From NCBI GenBank assembly GCA_910576125.1, contig CAJTHM010000003.1, forward strand, positions 276,513 to 340,512: a DNA stretch of 64,000 bases. The letters are read 5' to 3'. Source of the stretch: Lachnospiraceae bacterium. GTDB taxonomy: Bacteria > Bacillota > Clostridia > Lachnospirales > Lachnospiraceae. Shown here in pieces: positions 14,797 through 24,365 of this stretch. Below the pieces are notes generated by a model. That model was not told where the DNA came from. It was given only the letters and a program-made list of their open reading frames with translations, and did not search any database. The position numbers were made by a program, and so were the translations under genes. How positions within the stretch are numbered: the stretch's first letter is position 1; each line of letters begins with the position of its first letter.

Positions 14797-16980
14797 ATGG
14801 GAAACGATATGTCAATGACAATGCTTACCATTTTTCAGATATTGGGTGTATCGGCGGCATACCTGGGGGTGACGCTGGGGCTGCCATGGCTGTTGCTGCG
14901 CAGGAAATTCGGGCATATGAGGACGCCTGCAAGGTTCATGGCATATAGCATAGCAGGCAATTTCTACTGTATGAACCTGGTGCTTTTGCTCCAGCTTCTG
15001 CATTTATCGAACAGGGCGACTCTGGTCATCGGGACATTGATTCCTTTTTTCGCTGCAGCGGCAGGGAAGTACAGGAATTCATTTTTGTCGGCGCTGGAGC
15101 GCAGGACGGATGGGATCAGGATTGTCTTGGAAGGCAAGATGGGCGCGAAAACTTTCATGCTGCGCCTGGGGAACAGAATCGGAAAGCTGTCTTCCGGCTG
15201 GCTGGGGAAATGGCTGGCGCCTCGCTGGATGGACGCGCTGCTGACGCTGGGGGTGGCGGGACTGGTACTGTATATGTACGGAACGAACACGGTCAGTATC
15301 TATGGGTACTGTACATCCGACATGACAGTACACAATTACTGGATCAACTCCATGACGGATAACCGTATTTTTGTAAACGGCGTATATCCCTTTGGCTTCC
15401 ACTGCCTGATATACTATCTGCATGAGGTGTTCGCGATTCCTGTCTATGTGCTGCTGCGGGTATTTGCCCTGGTACAGGTCCTCATGATTCATCTGGTGCT
15501 GCTGGCGTTTCTGAAGATGGTCTGTAAGTCGAAATATACGCCTTATGCCGGGGTGGTGTTTTACATAACATCGAATATATTCTACCAATATACCTATTTA
15601 AGGTATTTCGCGCCGCTGCCACAGGAGTACGGCTTGATTTTTATTCTTCCTTCTGTCTGGTTCGCAATCGCTTTTCTTCAGGAGAAAGAGTATCTGTCCA
15701 AACACTCTTTGATTCTGTTCACAGCCAGCATTTCCCTGACGCTGGCCGTCCACTTCTACGATACCATGATAGCGGGGCTGTTCTGTGCCGGAATCGCGGT
15801 TGGATTCTGCTTTCGCTGCCTGCGCTGGCGGTATCTGAAATGGCTCCTGCTGGCGGGGGCCACAGGTGTACTGATTGCTGTGCTGCCCATGGCGGCGGCT
15901 TATGCGACGGGGACGCCTCTTGAGGGCTCCCTGTACTGGGGAATGAACATGGCCTCTTCTGAAAGTGAGATAGATACTGAGAAAGAAAGGGCAGACGCGC
16001 AGAAAGGTGAGAAGGCGCAGGATACGGAAGGAAAGGCCGGATCGGAGGGAAAACCGCTTGGTATCATGGACACGGTCCTGGGAGAACTGCGCTATTATGT
16101 GACGAACGACAGCATAACCGCGGCTGGATTTATGCTGGGCAGTGTGGGAGCGCTGTTTGTTCTGGGGCTTCTGTGGTATATCCTGCGCAGGCCGGATTAT
16201 GGGGCGGTAATGGTGGCCGTGAGCGTGCCCATGGGGATTCTCTGTCTTCTTCAGGCTTCCATAAAGCTGGGTCTGCCGCAGGTGATGGACGTTTCGCGGT
16301 ACTCCATTTATATCGGGTACGGAATGGCAATTGTGTGGAGCCTGTGCCTGGACGGAGTGGTGTATCTGCTGTTTCTGGAGCGGCGGGGAATCAATTTCGG
16401 CGGCCTGGCGGCGCTGGCAGCTGCCTGCTCTGCGGTAGTGATGACGGGCGTGAGGACGCCTGTCCGTCTCAGCGCCTGTGAGACCAATGGGGCGATAATC
16501 TGCCTGACGAATATCATGAGAGAAAACAGGGACGCCTCCTGGACGATATGTTCGGCAAATGACGAACGCCAGATGATGGGAGAAAGCGGATACCATTATG
16601 AGATGATTGAGTTCCTGCGGGTGCTGGAGGAGATGGACGGGGATACGAGCCTGACGATTCCCACGGATGTGGTGTACTTTTTCGTTGAGAAGAAGCCGGT
16701 CTATTACCAGGATATCATGAGCGCCATAAGACCTGGATGGGAGGTTTCCCCGGCGGACGCCAGGAAGCCTTTATCCACGGAGGGAGGAATCGAACCATAT
16801 ATAAAAGGTGAAAGGCTGGTGACCATGTCCCATATGTATTACTGGGCGCAGGCATTCCGGGAACTGTATCCCAATGAGATGGAAGTGTATTATGAGTCGG
16901 ACGAGTTCATCTGCTACCGCATACGCCAGGACGTATACAATTTATATAATTTTGCGATAGATTACGGCTATAACCAATAA
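14797..16980 (+). CDS. Polytopic GT-C-like membrane protein
   Basis: This 727-residue protein has about 12 membrane helices. The first extracytoplasmic loop carries SDMTVHNYWINSMT, the acidic-residue loop found in GT-C glycosyltransferases and in related DUF6541-type proteins. A low-complexity Lys/Glu loop (roughly residues 388-415) separates two membrane bundles. The C-terminal soluble domain of about 150 residues is extracellular or peripheral. GT-C enzymes use polyprenyl-phosphate sugars on the outer face. In this operon the protein may modify or extend the polymer; a transporter subunit is an alternative. It is not a standard Pel gene. Confidence 0.6.
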   Translation: MGNDMSMTMLTIFQILGVSAAYLGVTLGLPWLLLRRKFGHMRTPARFMAYSIAGNFYCMNLVLLLQLLHLSNRATLVIGTLIPFFAAAAGKYRNSFLSALERRTDGIRIVLEGKMGAKTFMLRLGNRIGKLSSGWLGKWLAPRWMDALLTLGVAGLVLYMYGTNTVSIYGYCTSDMTVHNYWINSMTDNRIFVNGVYPFGFHCLIYYLHEVFAIPVYVLLRVFALVQVLMIHLVLLAFLKMVCKSKYTPYAGVVFYITSNIFYQYTYLRYFAPLPQEYGLIFILPSVWFAIAFLQEKEYLSKHSLILFTASISLTLAVHFYDTMIAGLFCAGIAVGFCFRCLRWRYLKWLLLAGATGVLIAVLPMAAAYATGTPLEGSLYWGMNMASSESEIDTEKERADAQKGEKAQDTEGKAGSEGKPLGIMDTVLGELRYYVTNDSITAAGFMLGSVGALFVLGLLWYILRRPDYGAVMVAVSVPMGILCLLQASIKLGLPQVMDVSRYSIYIGYGMAIVWSLCLDGVVYLLFLERRGINFGGLAALAAACSAVVMTGVRTPVRLSACETNGAIICLTNIMRENRDASWTICSANDERQMMGESGYHYEMIEFLRVLEEMDGDTSLTIPTDVVYFFVEKKPVYYQDIMSAIRPGWEVSPADARKPLSTEGGIEPYIKGERLVTMSHMYYWAQAFRELYPNEMEVYYESDEFICYRIRQDVYNLYNFAIDYGYNQ

Positions 16981-17026
16981 GAACTGCGGAAATTGGCAGG
17001 AACGGAACGAAAATGGAGAGTATGAC

Positions 17027-18919
17027 ATGATATCACGCCGGAATTTTTTTTCGATTACCATACTGATGGTTACAATGCTGTTTTTGTGCATGTGCCTCAA
17101 TAACCTGAAGGACAGCTGGAATGATTACGCGGTGAACAGGTATACGGAGACGGCGGAGAATTATCCTTCAAATATCAATGTCTATGTGCCGGATGGCTCC
17201 CGGGAGAAAGACCCAAAGGAGCAGGCGGCAGAGACCGACAGGGGGGAGACTGTTTCTGACCGGGACAGGGTGGTCTGCATCGGCGACATGAATCAGTTAT
17301 CCATGAGCGCGGCGGAGGCCTGGGTCACTTATACGAAGCGGGACATCGCCGGATATCCCGCGCTGCCCGCCTATGAGAGCGTCTGGAACGAAGAGGATCT
17401 TCCGGAGATGCTGGTGCTGGATTCCGCCTGTGTGGACTGGGAAGCCGGGGAAGAAATCGATTTTCTGAATACATGCCTGGAGAAAGGGGTTCATCTGGTA
17501 TTCTGCAATCTTCCGGATGTGTCCGTCATAAAAGAGAACGGACAGGCGAGGGAGCTTTTCGGCATACAGAAAGTGCTGGAGGATGAGATTACTGTGACCA
17601 ATCTGTATCTTCGGGAGGGCTTTTTGCTGGGAGGACAGACTTTTTACCGGGAAAAGGCGGGTTCGGACGCGGATACGATGCTGCCGGGCAGCGGGGCCTT
17701 TCCGGGGGAGAGGACCTTTCCCTGGTATATTCCGGCTTCGGGGACAAAGGTCTATATGAAAGGAGCCCCGGAGGGGATGGACATGGACGAGGAGCAATGT
17801 CCGATTGTCTTATGGAGGAAAAGTTTCGGGACGGCTTACGTGTTCGCTGTGAACGGCGGACTGATGGAGGGATCGGAGGGAATAGGCATCCTGTCTGCCA
17901 TGTCGGCGGAGATGCATTCCTATGAAATCTATCCGGTGCTGAATGCCCAGAATATGATTCTGACGGGCTATCCCAGCCTGGCGGACGAAAACGCGGCTGA
18001 GATGGAACGGCTTTACAGTCGCTCTGTAAAGCAGGTGTTCCAGGAAATCCTCTGGCCCAATATCCTGATGGCCCTGCAGAAGCAGAACTATAAGGCCACC
18101 TGTATGCTGACGCCGCAGTATGATTATTCGGACGATAATCCGCCTGACGGCAGGCAGCTGGAATATTATCTCAAAGTATTCAATGAGCGGGCGGTGGAGA
18201 CGGGATGGTCGGCCCGGAACATGTCAGGTATCTCCCCGACAGAGAAGCTGGAGGAGGATTACAGGTTTTTCCAGGATGTGCTGGGAGGATACGATATAGC
18301 GTCCTTTTATGCGGGAGGACTGGAAGATGAGCAGATGGCGGAGGCGCTGGAGGCACAGCTGCTGGCGTCTGCCAAAACCGTTGTCAGGGATTACGATGAG
18401 ACGGAGAGCGGTCCGGTAGGATTCCTGTCGGAGAATGTGACGGCCCAGAGTATATTAGGTGACGGCTTGGAGTATACGTATAAGAACGATTTCCGCTATA
18501 AATGTATGGAAACCGCGCTGGGATATTTCAGTGTGTCATTCGACATGTCCCGGGTGGCGTATCCGGATGACGATAAAAGCGCGTGGGAGCAGCTGTCCCG
18601 GAGCCTGGCGACTACAATCGACACCTATGGACGGCTGTTTCGGGGGTTTGCAAGAACCACCGCGGCGGAATGCGATATGCGCATCCGGCAGTTCCTGGCG
18701 CTGGATTACAGCGACAGCCGGACGGACGATCGGATTCGTCTGCGGACAGAGGGAATTGACGGACCGGCCTGGTTCATTCTGCGCACGCACAATGAAGCCA
18801 TCCGGGAGATGGAGGGCGGCAGCTGGCAGGAGCTGGAAGAAGGAGCTTACCTGATTGAGGCGGCACAGAGCGAAGTCACGCTGACGCTGGAGCCGGCGGA
18901 CGAGAGGCTTTACAGATAG
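17027..18919 (+). CDS. Membrane-anchored DUF2194-like protein, PelA candidate
   Basis: The 630-residue protein has one N-terminal membrane helix (residues 11-27) and a large extracytoplasmic part. The domain at about 80-300 has a class I amidotransferase-like or flavodoxin-like outline (VVCIGDMNQL, LVLDSACVDW, FCNLPDVSVI). The C-terminal domain has the length and layout of a carbohydrate esterase-type barrel. I recall such DUF2194 proteins next to PelF and PelG in Firmicutes, where they would stand in for PelA, the Pel deacetylase/hydrolase. Catalytic residues could not be pinned from sequence alone, so activity is inference. Confidence 0.55.
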   Translation: MISRRNFFSITILMVTMLFLCMCLNNLKDSWNDYAVNRYTETAENYPSNINVYVPDGSREKDPKEQAAETDRGETVSDRDRVVCIGDMNQLSMSAAEAWVTYTKRDIAGYPALPAYESVWNEEDLPEMLVLDSACVDWEAGEEIDFLNTCLEKGVHLVFCNLPDVSVIKENGQARELFGIQKVLEDEITVTNLYLREGFLLGGQTFYREKAGSDADTMLPGSGAFPGERTFPWYIPASGTKVYMKGAPEGMDMDEEQCPIVLWRKSFGTAYVFAVNGGLMEGSEGIGILSAMSAEMHSYEIYPVLNAQNMILTGYPSLADENAAEMERLYSRSVKQVFQEILWPNILMALQKQNYKATCMLTPQYDYSDDNPPDGRQLEYYLKVFNERAVETGWSARNMSGISPTEKLEEDYRFFQDVLGGYDIASFYAGGLEDEQMAEALEAQLLASAKTVVRDYDETESGPVGFLSENVTAQSILGDGLEYTYKNDFRYKCMETALGYFSVSFDMSRVAYPDDDKSAWEQLSRSLATTIDTYGRLFRGFARTTAAECDMRIRQFLALDYSDSRTDDRIRLRTEGIDGPAWFILRTHNEAIREMEGGSWQELEEGAYLIEAAQSEVTLTLEPADERLYR

Positions 18920-18969
18920 ATGGCTGCGGAACAGATTGCCGCAGGCGACGATTGGATAGGAGAGATCAG

Positions 18970-20418
18970 ATGAGGGTCTGTATAATAGTGGAAGGCTGTT
19001 ATCCGTATGTGACCGGCGGCGTGTCCAGCTGGGTGCACGGGCTCATTCAGTCTTTTCCGAAAGTGGAGTTCGTTCTCCAGACGATTATCAGCGCCAGGGA
19101 GCAGAGCGGGAAATTCGTGTATAAGCTGCCGGAGAATGTGACGGAGGTACATGAATTGTATCTCCAGGATGTGGACTGGGACAGGAACAGGAAAGGCTGG
19201 CATAAGTATGAGCTGAACAGACAGGAATGCGCCGCGCTGCGCAGCCTGGTGCTGAACCGGCAGGTGGACTGGGATACCCTGTTCGAGCTGTTCCGGAACA
19301 AAAGGGTTTCTCTGGATAAGCTGCTGATGGGGGAGGATTTCCTGAAGATTGTCAGGGAATATTATGACTTGCATTACAGCCAGCTGGTCTTCTCGGATTT
19401 CCTCTGGACCATGCGTTCCGTGTATCTGCCGCTGCTGTTCACTTTGAAAATGAAACTGCCGAAAGCGGATCTGTATCATTGTGTGGCCACTGGCTATGCG
19501 GGCGTGCTGGGCAGCATGGGCAAATCTCTCTATGGCGGCCGGTTGCTGATATCGGAGCATGGAATCTATACCAGGGAGCGGGAGGAAGAACTGCTCCGGG
19601 CGGAATGGATAAAGGGCGCTTACAAGAATGTATGGATCGATCAGTTCCGCAAGATGTCCACCCTGGCTTATGAGAGGGCGGATCTGGTCACCAGCCTGTA
19701 CGAACATGCCAGGGAGCTGCAGATTGAGCTGGGCTGTCCTGTGGAGAAGACCATGGTCACGCCCAATGGCGTCTCAGTGGATCATCTGCAGAATCTTCCC
19801 GGCAAGACAAAGGAAGATGAGGGAAAGTTCAATATCGGAGCCATCCTGCGGGTGACGCCCATCAAGGACGTGAAGACCATGATACAGGCTTTCAGCTTCG
19901 CGAAAGAGCGGGAGCCCAGGCTGAAACTGTGGATTATGGGGCCCTGTGACGAGGAGAAGGAATACGCGAACGAGTGCTTCGAGCAGGTGGAAGCCCTGGA
20001 ACTGGAGGACGTGGTCTTTACCGGCAGGATTGATATCAAGGACTACCTGGGCAGGATGGACGTGACAATTCTGACCAGTATCAGCGAGGGGCAGCCTCTG
20101 ACGATTCTGGAGAGCTACGCGGCCCGTGTGCCGGTGATCGCCACGGATGTAGGCAACTGCTTTGGCCTGATTTACGGAGAGAGCGACGACTTCGGGGCGG
20201 GAGGGATTCTGACCCATATCATGAATGTGGAGGAGATTGCCCAGGCCATGGTGGACATGGCGCGGAACGAGCCCATGCGGCTGCAGATGGGGGAGAGCGG
20301 CTACAAAAGAGTGATGTCCGGTTACCGGATTGAGCATATGCGGGCTAAATACCGCGGGATATACGAAGATTTTGCGGACAGCCTTGATGTTTGGCTGGAA
20401 TGCATGGATGAGGGATAG
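18970..20418 (+). CDS. pelF: PelF glycosyltransferase (GT4)
   Basis: PelF is the cytoplasmic UDP-sugar glycosyltransferase that polymerises the Pel exopolysaccharide. The 482-residue protein has the hallmark N-terminus IVEGCYPYVTGGVSSWVHGL, a GT-B fold, and the ExxxxxxxE nucleotide-sugar motif EGQPLTILE at E373-E381. The long insert around residues 40-120, with WHKYELNRQE, is typical of PelF against other GT4 enzymes. ATG 18970 is chosen because AGGAGA lies 6 bases upstream; TTG 18952 is in frame. The gene is followed by pelG, the conserved pair of Pel loci. Confidence 0.93.
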   Translation: MRVCIIVEGCYPYVTGGVSSWVHGLIQSFPKVEFVLQTIISAREQSGKFVYKLPENVTEVHELYLQDVDWDRNRKGWHKYELNRQECAALRSLVLNRQVDWDTLFELFRNKRVSLDKLLMGEDFLKIVREYYDLHYSQLVFSDFLWTMRSVYLPLLFTLKMKLPKADLYHCVATGYAGVLGSMGKSLYGGRLLISEHGIYTREREEELLRAEWIKGAYKNVWIDQFRKMSTLAYERADLVTSLYEHARELQIELGCPVEKTMVTPNGVSVDHLQNLPGKTKEDEGKFNIGAILRVTPIKDVKTMIQAFSFAKEREPRLKLWIMGPCDEEKEYANECFEQVEALELEDVVFTGRIDIKDYLGRMDVTILTSISEGQPLTILESYAARVPVIATDVGNCFGLIYGESDDFGAGGILTHIMNVEEIAQAMVDMARNEPMRLQMGESGYKRVMSGYRIEHMRAKYRGIYEDFADSLDVWLECMDEG

Positions 20419-20469
20419 GATATCCGGGCAGGATTATACGGACCGCTTTAAGGAGAAAGGACGAAACAG

Positions 20470-21939
20470 ATGGCAGGCATTGGCATTAAGTTGAATCGTT
20501 TATTTGAAAAAAATACGCTCACGACACATCTGGCCGGATTTGCGTACAGTTCCATGTCCACGGTGACTCCCATGCTGGTGGTTATTCTGAATATCCTGCT
20601 GATGAGTCATTTTCTGGGCTTCAGTCAGCTGGGATTTGTGGAGAGGGAGCTTTTTTCCTGCTCCGTGCTCTATATCTTCATCTTTGCCCTGCTGACGGCA
20701 GCGCCCTTTAATTCCGTGCTTTCAAAGTACATGTCAGATGTGGTTTATGAGGAGCGCTATGAGGACATCCGTCCCTGCTTTTTCTTTGGGCTGTTCCTGA
20801 ATATCTCCCTGAGCAGCCTGCTGGGGATTCCGTTCTGTCTGTGGGAGCATTTCGTGGGCAAGGTGGATGTGTTCTATACTTTTACGGGATATTGCGGATA
20901 TATCGGCCTGGTGCTGGTATTCTATTCCATGATTTATCTGTCTATTTCAAAGGATTATCAGAAGATTTCGCTGTTCTTCTTTATCGGGATGGCTTGGGCG
21001 TTTCTGTTCTCCCTGTTTTTGCGGTTCATCATGAAATGGGGCATCCGGGAAAGCATGCTTTTTGCGCTGATGACGGGATTCTTCGTGACGGCGGTCCTGC
21101 AATTGGCGATTATAAAACGGTATTTCGTCAAAAACAGCAACCGCTATAAATCGGTGCTCCGATATTTCGGAAAGTACTGGAAGCTGGTGGTAGCGAATTT
21201 CTTCTACATCCTGGGGCTCTATATACATAATTTCGTATTCTGGAATACGGATATGAAGCTGGTGGTAGTGAAGACTTTCGTGTGCAACCAGCCCTACGAT
21301 ATGGCCACCTGTCTTGCCATGTTCACCAATATTTCCGCCACGATTATCTTCATCACAAGGGTGGAGATGCATTTCCATGACAAATACAAGGCCTATTCCG
21401 AGGCGGTCATAGGCGGCAAGGGGGCGGATATCGACAGCGCCAAGAAAGAGATGTTCCGCCAGCTTACCGCGGAGCTGATGAACCAGGTGCGGATTCAGTT
21501 CATCATCACGGCGGTGGTCTATCTGCTGGCGGTGGTATTCCTGCCCGGATTCGGTATCTCCAGCCTGACCATGCGGATATACCCTTGCCTGGCGGCGGGA
21601 TATTTCATCCTGTTCTTGATGTATTCGGAGATAATTTTCCTGTATTATTTCAACGATTTGACAGGCGCCATGCTGACATCGCTGATTTTCTGTCTGGTGA
21701 CTTTTCTGGGCAGTGTCGTGGCCACGCATCTGCCGGAGCTGTGGTACGGCTCTGGTGTGGTCATCGGGTCTTTCTGCGGCTGGACATTCGCATATTTCAG
21801 GCTCCGGTACATGGAGCGGAACCTGGATGCCCACATATTCTGTGCAGGATCCCTGCTGAAGCCCGGCATGGGCACACAGCCGCCCGGAAAAGTGTACTCG
21901 AAGAACGAGCCGTCCGCGGGAGAGGGAACTGCAAAATAA
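20470..21939 (+). CDS. pelG: PelG polysaccharide exporter
   Basis: The 489-residue protein has about 12 membrane helices and starts MAGIGIKLNRLFEKNTL, followed by AGFAYSSMSTVTPML, the N-terminal signature of PelG. PelG belongs to the MOP/polysaccharide transport (Wzx-like) superfamily and moves the nascent Pel chain across the membrane with PelF, PelD and PelE. ATG 20470 follows AAGGAGAAAGG. The C-terminal tail is charged and cytoplasmic. Its identity is firm because it follows pelF directly. Confidence 0.93.
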   Translation: MAGIGIKLNRLFEKNTLTTHLAGFAYSSMSTVTPMLVVILNILLMSHFLGFSQLGFVERELFSCSVLYIFIFALLTAAPFNSVLSKYMSDVVYEERYEDIRPCFFFGLFLNISLSSLLGIPFCLWEHFVGKVDVFYTFTGYCGYIGLVLVFYSMIYLSISKDYQKISLFFFIGMAWAFLFSLFLRFIMKWGIRESMLFALMTGFFVTAVLQLAIIKRYFVKNSNRYKSVLRYFGKYWKLVVANFFYILGLYIHNFVFWNTDMKLVVVKTFVCNQPYDMATCLAMFTNISATIIFITRVEMHFHDKYKAYSEAVIGGKGADIDSAKKEMFRQLTAELMNQVRIQFIITAVVYLLAVVFLPGFGISSLTMRIYPCLAAGYFILFLMYSEIIFLYYFNDLTGAMLTSLIFCLVTFLGSVVATHLPELWYGSGVVIGSFCGWTFAYFRLRYMERNLDAHIFCAGSLLKPGMGTQPPGKVYSKNEPSAGEGTAK

Positions 21940-21970
21940 AGTCAAGTAATTGGAACAGGAGGAATTCAAA

Positions 21971-22375
21971 ATGGATGGAGTTACCATAAGGATCGGTCTC
22001 ATTGTGGTAGGGGTCATGCTTTTCGTGTTCGGATTCTGGACACATTCCATCAAGAAACTGGCGGTGAACTATGCCGTGATCTGGGGGTTGCTGGGAATCC
22101 TGATGGTTTTGGTGGGAGCGATTCCCATATTGTCGGAATGGACGACCATGCTGGCGCCGGGGACGAGACTTGCGTTTTTCTGCGTGGGCGCCTTGATATT
22201 GTTCACGGAGGTACAGAACAGCCTCGTGATCTCCCAGCTGAATCTGAAGAACAGGGAGCTCGCCATGCAGGTGTCCATGCTCAACCAGGAGAGTGAGCGC
22301 ATGATGACCGAGCTTGAGGAGATGGCCAGAGAGCAAGAGGAAGCCTATGCGAAAAAAGATTCTGTTCGTGATTAA
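21971..22375 (+). CDS. DUF2304 small membrane protein
   Basis: The 134-residue protein has three membrane helices (about residues 5-22, 34-53, 66-86) and a C-terminal coiled coil (LKNRELAMQVSMLNQESERM). This is the DUF2304 outline; these proteins usually sit beside a GT2 dolichol-phosphate-mannose-synthase-like gene, as here, and are thought to anchor or assist it. ATG 21971 follows AGGAGG. The C-terminus overlaps the following glycosyltransferase by 29 bases, a sign of tight coupling. Confidence 0.8.
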   Translation: MDGVTIRIGLIVVGVMLFVFGFWTHSIKKLAVNYAVIWGLLGILMVLVGAIPILSEWTTMLAPGTRLAFFCVGALILFTEVQNSLVISQLNLKNRELAMQVSMLNQESERMMTELEEMAREQEEAYAKKDSVRD

Positions 22376-23552
22376 CACCATGGGCCGGGCCGGCGCAGAG
22401 ACGGCGCTGCTGGAATTGCTTAAATATCTGGAAAGCCCGGAATATGAGATTTCCCTGTATGTCATCATGGGGCAGGGAGAGATGATCGGAAAGCTGCCCT
22501 CCTGCGTGAGGCTGCGGAATAGAAAATTCGACGAGCATTCCGTCCTGTCCCGTCAGGGGAAATGGGGGATGATGAGGACTGTCTGCGGAGCGTTCTTCAA
22601 AAACGGCGGGCAGATAAAAAAACTGCGGAATATCAGAAAAAGCTTCATGTCCATGGAAAAGAGCGGAAGACGGCAGCCGGACAAGCTGCTGTGGAGGATG
22701 CTTTCGGACGGAAGCGAGCGTTTTGAGGAGAAATTCGATTTGGCGGTGGCGTGGCTGGAGGGAGCCTCCGCGTACTATGTGGCGGATCACGTGAAGGCAG
22801 ATAAAAAATGCGCCTTTATCCATATCGACTATGAGAGCGCGGGCTATACCAGAGAGATGGACTTGAACTGCTGGGATGCCTTTGACCGGATTTTCATGGT
22901 CTCTCAGGAGGTGAAAGAGCATTTCCTGGCGGTCTATCCGGAATATGCGGACAAAGCCGGAATCTTTCATAATCTGGTGGATCAGGAGGGAATCCGCAGG
23001 CGCAGTAAGGAGAGAGGGGGCTTCTCGGACGGATATGAGGGAATGCGCCTGCTGACCGTGGGGAGGCTCAATTTCCAGAAAGCTTACGACATAGCCATAG
23101 ATGCCATGAAGATTCTCAAAGACAGGGGCTGCAAAGTAAGATGGTATGTGCTGGGGGAGGGGGATCAGCGAAAGGAGCTGGAGAAAAAGATAGCGGCTCT
23201 TCGCCTGAAAGAAGATTTTGTGCTCTTAGGGGCCGTGGATAACCCGTATCCCTATTATGCCCGGACAGATATTTACATACATGCCACCAGATTCGAGGGA
23301 AAGAGCATCGCCATCCAGGAGGCGCAGACCCTGGGCTGCGCTGTCATAGCGTCTGACTGTAATGGCAACAGAGAGCAGATAGAGCATGGCAAGGACGGTC
23401 TTCTCTGCCGGCTGACGCCGGAGGGCATTGCGGAAAGCGTTCAGATTCTGCTTGGGGATGAAGAGAAGAGAAAAGAACTGGGACTGGCGGCAGGGAGGAA
23501 GAATATGGAACAGAAGCATGAACTGAAGAAATTGACAGAACTTCTGGGTTGA
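22347..23552 (+). CDS. Glycosyltransferase family 4
   Basis: The 401-residue GT-B protein begins with MRKKILFVINTMGRAGAETAL, the opening of capsule-type GT4 glycosyltransferases. The C-terminal nucleotide-sugar motif reads EGKSIAIQEAQTLGCAVIAS with the paired Glu residues of the ExxxxxxxE signature. It transfers a hexose from an NDP-sugar to an undecaprenyl-linked or polymer acceptor on the cytoplasmic face; sugar specificity cannot be told. It overlaps DUF2304 by 29 bases and uses a weak internal ribosome binding site. Confidence 0.88.
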   Translation: MRKKILFVINTMGRAGAETALLELLKYLESPEYEISLYVIMGQGEMIGKLPSCVRLRNRKFDEHSVLSRQGKWGMMRTVCGAFFKNGGQIKKLRNIRKSFMSMEKSGRRQPDKLLWRMLSDGSERFEEKFDLAVAWLEGASAYYVADHVKADKKCAFIHIDYESAGYTREMDLNCWDAFDRIFMVSQEVKEHFLAVYPEYADKAGIFHNLVDQEGIRRRSKERGGFSDGYEGMRLLTVGRLNFQKAYDIAIDAMKILKDRGCKVRWYVLGEGDQRKELEKKIAALRLKEDFVLLGAVDNPYPYYARTDIYIHATRFEGKSIAIQEAQTLGCAVIASDCNGNREQIEHGKDGLLCRLTPEGIAESVQILLGDEEKRKELGLAAGRKNMEQKHELKKLTELLG

Positions 23553-23585
23553 GATTCTTATGGAATTGGAATAGGGGGATATGTG

Positions 23586-24365
23586 ATGAATAAGAAAGAG
23601 TTATTGATTATCATACCTGCCTATAATGAAGGGCAGAATATTCGGAGAGTGTTGACGCAGATAGAGGAACTGGATCTGGCGTCTGTGGCGGATATCCTTG
23701 TCATAAACGATGCCTCCACGGACTCCACCAACTGGATCGTGAAAGAGATGCAGTACCCTATGATTTCCCAACTGTTCAATATGGGATACGGGTGTGCACT
23801 GCAGACCGGATATAAATACGCGGTTCGCCGTGGATACAGGTATGTCATCCAGATGGACGGAGACGGACAGCATGATGTATGCAATATCCCGATTCTTTAC
23901 AATAAGCTGAAAGAGGCGGATGAGGATGGGGAATGCCCGGACATCGTGCTGGGGGCGAGGTTTCGGAAAGACAGCTCCGACTTCCCGGTTTCCCTGCCCA
24001 AGAAAATTGTATATTCCCTGTTCAGAGGGATGATTCGCCTGGTCACGGGGGAAAAGATTTCGGATCCCACCACAGGGCTGCAGGGACTGAGCAGGAAAGC
24101 GTTCCTCTATTATTCCAAATACAATCATTTTGACGACAAGTATCCGGACGCCAACATGCTGGTATTGATGCTGCTGGCCAAATTCAAGGTGGTGGAGGTT
24201 CCGGCGGTGATGCATGCCAGGAAAGCGGGCAAGAGCATGCATTCAGGGCTGAAGCCTTTCTGGTACATGCTCCGGGTCATGTACAGCACGGTCATCATTA
24301 TATTCCAGGTGAAATTCCTGAAGATGGACGCGGAGGTGGGATTGAGGAGTGCTGATAAAATTTAG
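23586..24365 (+). CDS. Glycosyltransferase family 2, dolichyl-phosphate-mannose-synthase-like
   Basis: The 259-residue GT2 enzyme has a clean N-terminal Rossmann-like start (LIIIPAYNEGQNIRRVL), DASTDST, and the metal-binding QMDGDGQHD motif. It lacks C-terminal membrane helices, so it is the DPM1-like type that makes polyprenyl-phosphate sugars. Such lipid-linked sugars are the donors for GT-C enzymes, matching the GT-C-like protein in this operon. The start is ATG 23586, after the GGGGGAT stretch; GTG 23583 is possible. It overlaps the next gene by 17 bases. Confidence 0.85.
   Translation: MNKKELLIIIPAYNEGQNIRRVLTQIEELDLASVADILVINDASTDSTNWIVKEMQYPMISQLFNMGYGCALQTGYKYAVRRGYRYVIQMDGDGQHDVCNIPILYNKLKEADEDGECPDIVLGARFRKDSSDFPVSLPKKIVYSLFRGMIRLVTGEKISDPTTGLQGLSRKAFLYYSKYNHFDDKYPDANMLVLMLLAKFKVVEVPAVMHARKAGKSMHSGLKPFWYMLRVMYSTVIIIFQVKFLKMDAEVGLRSADKI

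Noticed and set aside
20947..22053. 368-codon minus-strand frame over pelG and DUF2304
   Set aside because: It is a shadow of high-GC coding sequence, with low-complexity His/Gln-rich translation and no start signal, while pelG and DUF2304 are well supported.
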